Source: Colimorpha_A sp900556615
Lineage (GTDB): Bacteria; Bacillota; Clostridia; Oscillospirales; CAG-272
Assembly (NCBI GenBank): GCA_963598415.1
Contig: CAVBUH010000008.1
Span: 1-5,111, forward strand
Length of the DNA stretch: 5,111 nucleotides
Reading direction: 5' to 3'
Each line of letters begins with the position of its first letter. Position 1 is the stretch's first letter. Shown one piece after another: positions 1 through 3,808 of this stretch. The notes below the pieces were generated by a model. The model made no database searches. It saw only the letters and a list, made by a program, of their open reading frames with translations, and had not been told where the DNA came from. The position numbers and the translations under genes were made by a program.

Positions 1-28
1 GGGCTTAAAAATCCCAAAAACTTTTGAT

Positions 29-324
29 AAGAGAAAAACTCCGTTTTTCTCAGGGATAAGTAAGGTTTTGGATAAGTGAAGTTTTAGCTTAAAATCTTCC
101 CGTCTGTCAAGCGGCGCGCTTCCAAAAAAAACTCTTATTTTCCTTGCCAAGCGGAAATGCATTTCCGGAAAATCTCTTATTTCCCCTGAAAGCGGAAATG
201 CATTTCCGGAAAATCTCATTTTCTCCCGCCAAGCAGAAGTGCACTTCCTCAAAAATCTATAATCCCCCTCCGAAAACAACGTTTTCGGCTATTCTTCTTT
301 CCCTCTTTCTTTTCAAGAAAGAGG
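29..324. repeat. Run of short palindromes at roughly 35-45 bp spacing
   Basis: Successive inverted repeats lie at 31-51 (GAGAAAAAC, 3-nt loop, GTTTTTCTC), 82-94 (TTTTA/TAAAA), about 109-121 (imperfect, GCGCGC core), 152-167, 193-208, 236-247, 270-288 (CCGAAAAC, AAC loop, GTTTTCGG) and 302-324 (CCTCTTTCTT, TTC loop, AAGAAAGAGG). Most units begin with AAG and carry an A-rich then T/C-rich stretch after the palindrome. GATAAG also recurs at 26, 55 and 71. The stems differ in sequence while a palindrome is kept in each unit. No protein is credible here. The run could be serial operators, a REP/MITE-like cluster or processed RNA hairpins; the sequence alone does not decide. Confidence 0.6.
149..271. 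repeat. Three-unit 41-bp tandem repeat with palindromic core
   Basis: Units start at 149, 190 and 231, exactly 41 bp apart. Units 1 and 2 are identical over their first 28 bases and share the 16-bp palindrome CGGAAATGCATTTCCG (152-167 and 193-208). Unit 3 is diverged but keeps a palindrome, GAAGTGCACTTC (236-247); its A-to-G and T-to-C changes are compensatory relative to units 1 and 2. A degenerate further unit begins at 109. The preserved symmetry suggests the dyad matters, either as a protein-binding site or as a hairpin. This is inference. Confidence 0.75.
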
Positions 325-353
325 CGGGGTCCGTCAGCGCCCCGCGCGTCCTT
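295..353 (+). repeat. Dispersed ~60-bp intergenic repeat, left copy
   Basis: The first 36 bases (295-330) and last 14 bases (340-353) are identical to the reverse complement of 5076-5111 and 5051-5064 at the window end. The middle differs (9 nt here, 11 nt there). The element contains two hairpins: CCTCTTTCTT with AAGAAAGAGG (302-324), and GCGGGG with CCCCGC (324-345). Two inverted copies 4.7 kb apart in mostly non-coding DNA point to a genome-wide REP- or MITE-like family. No target-site duplication or transposase is visible. Confidence 0.75.
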
Positions 354-368
354 ATTACGGCAGTATAT

Positions 369-419
369 AAAGCCCCTCCTGTGGCAGACCGGAAAAATCT
401 ACCGCAAGAGGGGCTTTTT
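369..419 (+). terminator. Strong rho-independent terminator-like hairpin
   Basis: A 10-bp outer stem pairs AAAGCCCCTC (369-378) with GAGGGGCTTT (408-417). One mismatch separates it from a 5-bp inner stem (380-384 with 402-406, one G-T pair) and a 3-bp AGA/TCT extension. The 3' arm runs into a T tract ending at 419, as expected for termination of rightward transcription. On the opposite strand the stem is followed by TTTATAT, so weak bidirectional action is possible. No gene in the window reads into it rightward, so it would serve a gene left of base 1 or a small RNA from 1-368. Confidence 0.6.
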
Positions 420-426
420 CTATTCG

Positions 427-485
427 GGCTGTTGCGTTAAGCAACAAGCCTGGCATTTTCCCGGTCGGGAAACCGTGAAAATGCC
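427..485. other. Two adjacent stem-loops, possible structured RNA or repeat
   Basis: The first hairpin pairs GGCT-GTTGC (427-435) with GCAAC-AGCC (441-450, one bulged A) around a GTTAA loop. The second pairs GGCATTTTC (452-460) with GAAAATGCC (477-485), with an inner CGGT/ACCG pairing (462-465 with 472-475). They follow the terminator-like hairpin at 369-419 within ten bases. The TTAA-loop hairpin resembles hairpins at 2745-2757 and 2921-2935. I do not recognise a known RNA family. Confidence 0.4.
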
Positions 486-543
486 GAATTGGGCGTTTTT
501 GACTGTATTTTCTTTGGATTATTATGAATTTAAATGGTCAAAA

Positions 544-562
544 TTGCGGATTTCATCCGCAA
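544..562 (-). terminator. Probable terminator of the proS unit
   Basis: A perfect 8-bp stem, TTGCGGAT (544-551) with ATCCGCAA (555-562), has a 3-nt loop. Read on the minus strand it is followed by TTTTGA, a short T tract. It lies about 100 bases past the stop codon of the last minus-strand gene, with no other gene between, so it is a reasonable end for that transcript. The T tract is short, so termination may be partial. Confidence 0.4.
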
Positions 563-575
563 AACCCGACTTCGT

Positions 576-605
576 GGGGCTGTCGCACTAACGTGCTACT
601 GCCCC
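576..605. other. Long interrupted hairpin downstream of the 81-aa gene
   Basis: GGGGC (576-580) pairs with GCCCC (601-605), then GT with AC, then GCAC (585-588) with GTGC (593-596) around a TAAC loop. A competing pairing of CCC-AC (565-570) with GT-GGG (574-579) would be mutually exclusive with the outer stem. On the minus-strand transcript this lies just before the 544-562 terminator candidate, so the two could form a tandem 3' structure. Stretch 606-660 shows nothing further. Confidence 0.4.
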
Positions 606-660
606 CTGTTCACTTGTTTACATACGGGAAAACCGATTATACCGAATAAATTCAAATCTG

Positions 661-906
661 TTATTCTTCCCTGTTTTTCTCTTCAAGCTTTTCTATTCGC
701 TTGGTAAGCTCACTGATTTTACCTTTTAAGCTTAAATACAGTTCCCAAAGCAGAGCTGTCAGGAGTGTCAGAACGAGCACCGCGCCGAAAAAGGCAGTAA
801 CCGCTAACGACTCCGAAATATCGTTCATCAAATTCCCATAACCGCTCAAATACACGCATACAAACGAAGCGATAAGCGAGATAAAAATTCTCAGCGCTCT
901 TTTCAT
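661..906 (-). CDS. Small two-helix membrane protein with coiled-coil tail, function unknown
   Basis: The protein is 81 aa. Residues 1-5 are basic (MKRAL). Two hydrophobic segments follow at about 6-21 and 34-57, joined by a short polar loop (SGYGNLMNDISES). The tail from about residue 60 is highly charged (KGKISELTKRIEKLEEKNREE) with heptad spacing of I and L, predicting a cytosolic amphipathic helix or coiled coil. The start at 906 is chosen over longer in-frame starts because AAGGAG (913-918) sits 6 nt upstream of that ATG; the longer reading would run back into proS. It begins 55 bp after the proS stop on the same strand and is probably co-transcribed with it. The layout resembles small holin-like or membrane-anchor proteins, but no family motif is recognised and no function is assigned. 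Confidence 0.8.
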   Translation of the reverse strand: MKRALRIFISLIASFVCVYLSGYGNLMNDISESLAVTAFFGAVLVLTLLTALLWELYLSLKGKISELTKRIEKLEEKNREE

Positions 907-961
907 TTCGGTCTCCTTTTGATATTCTCCGAACAGCCGATTGCAAAAGCCGCTTCCCTGC

Positions 962-2404
962 TCAGTACGCCTTTGCCCAAAGAACCATCTGCCGGGCGGG
1001 CTTTCCGCAGCAGACGCATCGGTCGGAAATTTGCTCCTGAGCAAAAGGAATACATCTTGAGCCTACTCCGGTAAGCTCCTTTACCTTATCCTCGCACTCC
1101 TCGCTTCCGCACCACATCGCCTTGATAAAGCCGTCTCCGTTTTCGGCAAGCGACGCTTTGATCTCATCAAGAGAGGTGCAGGCATGGGTACGTCTCTCGC
1201 GGTTTTGCAGAGCCTTGCTCCAAAGTCCGAGACGGACCTCCTCAAGCTTATCGGCCACCGATTTTTCAAGACCGTCGAGCGAGACGAAATCCTTCTTTCT
1301 GTCATGTCTTGAAACCAGAACGCACTGACCTGATTCGATATCGCGGGGACCGAGCTCAAGTCTGACCGGAACGCCCTTCATCTCGTATTCGGCATATTTC
1401 CAGCCGGCAGTATTTTCGGAATCGTCAAGCTTCACCCGGAAGCCGGCGGCGGAAAGTCTGCCGCAAAGCTCGCGCGCTTTTTCAAGAACGCCCTCCTTAT
1501 GCTGGGCAACGGGAACGATGACGACCTGAACGGGAGCGACGGCAGGAGGCAGAACCAGTCCGCTGTCGTCGCCGTGCGTCATAATGATCCCGCCGATGAT
1601 ACGGGTAGAAACGCCCCAAGAGGTCTGATGCGGATAGCAAAGGGTATTATTCTTATCGGTATACTGTATACCGAACGCCCTTGCAAAGCCGTCCCCGAAA
1701 TAGTGGGAGGTTCCCGCCTGAAGCGCCTTTCCGTCGTGCATAATCGCTTCGATCGCGTAGGTGGCTACCGCGCCGGCAAATTTGTCGCTCTCGGTTTTCG
1801 GACCGCGCACAACCGGCATGGCAAGCTCGTGCTCGCAGAAATCGGCATAGATATTCAGCATCCGGATCGTCTCCTCCTCTGCCTCCTGCGCCGTCGCGTG
1901 CATGGTATGCCCCTCCTGCCAGAGAAATTCGCGGGTACGGAGGAAGGGACGGGTATTCTTCTCCCATCTTACCACCGAGCACCACTGATTATAAAGCTTC
2001 GGCAGATCCCTCCATGACTTTATGACATTCGCGTAATGCTCGCAGAAAAGCGTTTCCGAGGTGGGACGCACGCAGAGCTTTTCGGCAAGCGGCTCGCTTC
2101 CGCCGAGCGTTACCCACGCCACCTCGGGGGCGAAGCCCTCCACATGCTCCTTTTCCTTATTGAGCAGCGTCTCGGGAATAAAAAGCGGCATATATACGTT
2201 TTCATGTCCGGTTTCCTTGAATTTCCCGTCAAGGATCTTCTGAATATTTTCCCATATTGCATATCCGTAGGGACGGTATATCATACATCCCTTTACGCTT
2301 GAATAGTCAACGAGGTCTGCCTTTTTTACCACGTCGGTATACCACTGTGCAAAATCGGTATCCATCGGGGTAATAGACTCGACAAGCTTTTTGTCCTGTG
2401 CCAT
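962..2404 (-). CDS. proS: Prolyl-tRNA synthetase, type 3 (archaeal/eukaryote-like form)
   Basis: This cytosolic enzyme charges tRNA-Pro with proline using ATP. The 480-aa product matches the usual length of the short type 3 class. Class II motif 1 is around residues 38-59; motif 2 spans RPTSET (113-118) and the RWEKNTRPFLRTREF region (147-160); motif 3 is around 261-290 (GVSTRIIGGIIMTHGDD and LPP). The anticodon-binding domain follows from about 293. The C-terminal domain carries Cys432, Cys437, Cys463 and Cys466, with the 5/26/3 spacing of the known zinc site in this class, and the chain ends in the characteristic Tyr. There is no inserted editing domain between motifs 2 and 3, as expected for type 3. 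The ATG at 2404 is chosen because the family begins near here; a longer in-frame ATG at 2512 falls inside the promoter -35 box and cannot be transcribed from it. It is the first gene of a leftward unit with the 81-aa membrane protein. Confidence 0.97.
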   Translation of the reverse strand: MAQDKKLVESITPMDTDFAQWYTDVVKKADLVDYSSVKGCMIYRPYGYAIWENIQKILDGKFKETGHENVYMPLFIPETLLNKEKEHVEGFAPEVAWVTLGGSEPLAEKLCVRPTSETLFCEHYANVIKSWRDLPKLYNQWCSVVRWEKNTRPFLRTREFLWQEGHTMHATAQEAEEETIRMLNIYADFCEHELAMPVVRGPKTESDKFAGAVATYAIEAIMHDGKALQAGTSHYFGDGFARAFGIQYTDKNNTLCYPHQTSWGVSTRIIGGIIMTHGDDSGLVLPPAVAPVQVVIVPVAQHKEGVLEKARELCGRLSAAGFRVKLDDSENTAGWKYAEYEMKGVPVRLELGPRDIESGQCVLVSRHDRKKDFVSLDGLEKSVADKLEEVRLGLWSKALQNRERRTHACTSLDEIKASLAENGDGFIKAMWCGSEECEDKVKELTGVGSRCIPFAQEQISDRCVCCGKPARQMVLWAKAY

Positions 2405-2417
2405 GATTCTTCCGTTT

Positions 2418-2461
2418 CTCCGGCGATTTGAATTTTTATCTGTGCCCCGCCGGTACGGCAC
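2418..2461 (-). promoter_or_regulatory. proS leader: hairpin potential overlapping the ribosome binding site
   Basis: On the minus strand, GTGCC and GGCAC (2457-2461 with 2442-2446) can form a small hairpin in the leader. Alternatively CCGGCG (2448-2453) can pair with CGCCGG (2420-2425), which overlaps the candidate Shine-Dalgarno GGAG (2418-2421). A second purine stretch, GGAAGAA, lies closer to the ATG and may be the actual binding site. The leader is far too short for a T-box. Any regulation by these alternative pairings is inference. Confidence 0.3.
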
Positions 2462-2483
2462 GTTTTTAATACAGTTATATTTT

Positions 2484-2512
2484 ATTATATAGCATCGCTC
2501 TGCGATTGTCAA
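2484..2512 (-). promoter_or_regulatory. Consensus sigma-A promoter of proS
   Basis: On the minus strand a perfect TTGACA (2507-2512) and a perfect TATAAT (2484-2489) are separated by exactly 17 nt. Transcription should begin near 2477, giving a 5' leader of roughly 70 nt before the proS ATG. A full consensus match implies strong constitutive expression unless the leader limits it. Confidence 0.9.
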
Positions 2513-2608
2513 TCCGTTTCAAGCCATTTTATCTCAAATTTATCTCCGTCCCGCCGAAAACCGACAAAAAAGCTTAAGGTCATACCGTACAACAATCATT
2601 GTGCAGTT

Positions 2609-2756
2609 GCGCCGCCGGATTTTTCGTCGGACAAACCATATTGAGGTGACAGGAGCAGCTCCTCTGCCGAGGAAAGTTGTGAAGGTTGACGGAATAGCAG
2701 CAAGCATATACGCAATAAAGACATTAGCTGTGCACCCGGCGGTATTGCCTTAAGCA
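2609..2756. repeat. Diverged ~150-bp intergenic repeat, copy 1
   Basis: It shares with copy 3 a nearly unbroken GCCGGATTTTTCGTC block (2614-2628 versus 3298-3312), then an ATTGAGG block and a CTCTGCCGAGG-like block. It shares with copy 2 the right-end block CCCGGCGGT..TGCCTTAAGCA (2735-2756 versus 2912-2933). The right end can form a TTGC/GCAA hairpin around a CTTAA loop (2745-2757), and 2651-2663 is the interrupted palindrome AGGAGC-A-GCTCCT. No open reading frame here is credible as a gene. The preceding stretch 2520-2608 shows only a small palindrome, ACAATCATTGT (2592-2602). Confidence 0.6.
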
Positions 2757-2782
2757 AAATATGTCCACAAACAGCAGACGTT

Positions 2783-2935
2783 TCTGCCAAGGATTTTTGT
2801 GATGAACGGGGAAACATCTCCAACCGAATTTCAGCAGTGAATTTTCAGAAATGCCCTGAAGCACAGCGGGAAATCAAACCGCAGATACCTCATCAAAGCG
2901 CAAGCCTTAAGCCCGGCGGTGCTGCCTTAAGCAGC
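2783..2935. repeat. Diverged ~150-bp intergenic repeat, copy 2 (5' truncated)
   Basis: The left part (CTGCCAAGGATTTTTGTGATG, 2784-2804) aligns with the middle of copies 1 and 3, so the GCCGGATTTTTCG end is missing. GCGCAAGCC (2898-2906) followed by the GGCGGTGCTG block aligns with 3402-3428 of copy 3. The right end forms a perfect GCTGC/GCAGC hairpin (2921-2925 with 2931-2935) around a CTTAA loop. About 60 bp in the middle is not seen in the other copies. Confidence 0.5.
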
Positions 2936-2974
2936 AGAAAACAGACAGAAAATTGGGAATTCTTTTCTCCGCTC

Positions 2975-3128
2975 TACGGAAAAGGCTGTGGAATATTCTG
3001 TGGAAAAGCTTGTTTAAAGCCTGTGGAAAAGCTGTGAATAATCTGTCGAAAACGGCAGGGAAACCGCGGATTTTTTTCCTGATCCTGTGTATAACCGTGT
3101 GGAAAAGATGTGGAAAAGCCGTGGAAAA
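2975..3128 (-). other. Phased array of DnaA-box-like 9-mers, candidate replication origin or DnaA-binding locus
   Basis: Written on the + strand, the 9-mers are TGTGGAATA (2987), TGTGGAAAA (2999, 3022, 3098, 3109), TGTGAATAA (3033), TGTCGAAAA (3044), TGTGTATAA (3086) and CGTGGAAAA (3120). The 3086 site is a full match to the TTATNCACA DnaA-box consensus on the minus strand; the others differ by one or two bases, and TTTTCCACA is a common Firmicute variant. All face the same way. Start-to-start spacing is 11-12 bp (one helical turn), except a 23-bp step, where a degenerate unit sits at 3011, and a 42-bp gap between 3044 and 3086. A further degenerate unit lies at 2975. This arrangement suits cooperative DnaA binding. 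It lies between divergent genes and beside an AT-rich island. No dnaA, dnaN, rpmH or par gene is in view, so it could be oriC, a plasmid- or phage-type origin, or a titration site. Confidence 0.6.
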
Positions 3129-3153
3129 CCGACACTTTACGCAAAAAGAAATC

Positions 3154-3236
3154 CCCCCGTACCCCCTAAAGAAAAATATATATTTTATATTTCTTATTCC
3201 GAAAAGAAAAAAAGAAAAAAGAAAAGGGTACGGAGG
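3154..3236. other. AT-rich island bracketed by an inverted repeat, candidate DNA-unwinding element
   Basis: The arms CCcCCGTACCC (3154-3164) and GGGTACGGaGG (3226-3236) are inverted with one mismatch. Between them is an almost pure A/T stretch that includes the 14-bp palindrome AAAATATATATTTT (3173-3186), then a 28-nt all-purine run (3201-3228). It starts about 25 bp beyond the last box of the DnaA-like array, where an origin would place its unwinding element. No clear DnaA-trio run was recognised. The remainder, 3237-3290, shows no feature. Confidence 0.4.
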
Positions 3237-3290
3237 ACGCGGAAAGAGAACGCAGGAAGGCTTTAAGGGAGTGCCGAACAATACCGACAG

Positions 3291-3433
3291 GCGGCGCGCC
3301 GGATTTTTCGTCAGACAATACAAATTGAGGAGTCAGAAACGGCTCTATGCCGACGGAATTTGTGAGAGGGAACGGGACAGACCGGAAAATATTGTCTCTG
3401 GGCGCAAGCCGTGAAGCCGGCAGTGCTGTTTCC
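3291..3433. repeat. Diverged ~150-bp intergenic repeat, copy 3
   Basis: This copy has both ends: the GCCGGATTTTTCGTC block (3298-3312), ATTGAGG, the CTATGCCGACGG block, then GCGCAAGCC (3402-3410) and GCCGGCAGTGCTG (3416-3428). Its last bases grade into the minisatellite. A 12-mer, CAGACCGGAAAA (3378-3389), also occurs at 385-396 inside the left hairpin region. On the minus strand copies 1 and 3 both read ...PQ(Y/F)..LSDEKSG in an open frame, though neither is supported as a gene. Confidence 0.6.
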
Positions 3434-3564
3434 CTATTTCTCAATTTTTCTATCTCTCAATTTTTCTGTTTCTTTATTTTTCTGTTTCTTTATTTTTCTG
3501 TTTCTTTATTTTTCTGTTTCCTCTATTTTCCTGTTTCCTCTATTTTCCTGTTTCCTCTATTTTC
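3426..3564. repeat. Pyrimidine-rich 16/17-bp minisatellite
   Basis: Three perfect 16-bp units CTGTTTCTTTATTTTT (3466, 3482, 3498) are followed by three perfect 17-bp units CTGTTTCCTCTATTTTC (3514, 3531, 3548). Diverged 16-bp units precede them from 3426. The + strand is almost entirely C and T with regular isolated G and A. Two internally homogeneous blocks suggest recent slippage expansion of two variants. Open frames across it are low-complexity and not credible genes. Copy number is likely to vary between strains. Confidence 0.85.
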
Positions 3565-3785
3565 CTGTTTCCCGAAAGCATAAAACACAGGAGAACGCCG
3601 GTCGGAAGAAGAAAACAGGTTTTTCCCCGCGCGGCACCGGCGCTCAAATCCATGAAAATCGGTTTCCCACTATCTCCCGCCCTTCGCAAAGGGGAAAATG
3701 AGGGGAAAAATCGGGGACGACAAAACGGTTTTCGTGTGGTATTATGGTATCATCCCGAAAGTGAAAGAGAGGTACGTCCGTCAAA
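3565..3785 (+). promoter_or_regulatory. Leader region upstream of the terminase gene
   Basis: An inverted repeat CGCCGGT/ACCGGCG (3596-3602 with 3636-3642) encloses a GAAAA/TTTTC stem (3611-3615 with 3621-3625). A small CCTT/AAGG hairpin lies at 3681-3692. TGGTATTAT at 3737-3745 resembles an extended -10 element, but no convincing -35 is seen at the right distance. AGAGG (3768-3772) lies 13 nt before the terminase ATG, a rather long spacing. A 36-codon frame (3698-3808) runs into the terminase gene. No small-terminase gene is present. Confidence 0.35.
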
Positions 3786-3808
3786 ATGTTCAGCGACAAA
3801 CAGCTTGA
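3698..3808 (+). CDS. Possible 36-aa leader ORF overlapping the terminase start
   Basis: An ATG at 3698 opens 36 codons (begins MRGKIGDDKT, ends RQNVQRQTA) closed by TGA at 3806-3808, overlapping the terminase ORF by 23 nt in another frame. GGGG lies only 3 nt upstream of the ATG, too close for an ideal ribosome binding site. If translated, it could couple translation into the terminase, whose own Shine-Dalgarno is poorly spaced. The C-terminal part has ordinary mixed composition (VWYYGIIPKVKERYV) rather than repeat-like. It is not recognised, and could be the tail of a decayed upstream phage gene or chance. Confidence 0.2.
   Translation: MRGKIGDDKTVFVWYYGIIPKVKERYVRQNVQRQTA

Noticed and set aside
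149..271. CRISPR array
   Set aside because: The period is 41 bp with the similarity extending through the whole unit, only three units, and no distinct spacers or cas genes.
144..440. 98-codon open frame on the + strand
   Set aside because: It runs across the 41-bp tandem repeats, the dispersed repeat and the terminator-like hairpin, lacks a ribosome binding site and has no protein-like domain.
1499..2017. 172-codon + frame inside proS
   Set aside because: It is antisense to the conserved catalytic core of proS, with no ribosome binding site.
2404..2480. T-box riboswitch upstream of proS
   Set aside because: The transcribed leader is only about 70 nt and shows neither a T-box sequence nor a terminator/antiterminator pair.
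2405..2512. N-terminal extension of ProS from an ATG at 2512
   Set aside because: The ATG lies in the -35 box of the promoter, the extra 36 residues do not resemble the family, and the start at 2404 gives the usual length.
2596..2823. 75-codon minus frame ending LSDEKSGGATAQ
   Set aside because: It lies in intergenic repeat copies, has no supported start and no recognisable domain; the motif is kept only as a finding.
2975..3236. Firm call of chromosomal oriC
   Set aside because: No dnaA, dnaN, rpmH, rnpA or par genes in view, only one box is a full consensus match, and no skew switch is evident by eye; kept as a candidate only.
2953..3414. 153-codon + frame (and a 138-codon minus frame) across the DnaA-like array
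   Set aside because: The apparent protein repeats (WKS/CGKAVEN-like) are simply the phased 9-mers translated. No ribosome binding site or domain is seen.
3347..3701. Phe/Leu/Ser-rich open frames over the minisatellite
   Set aside because: They are low-complexity translations of the pyrimidine tract, in more than one frame at once, so the openness comes from composition.
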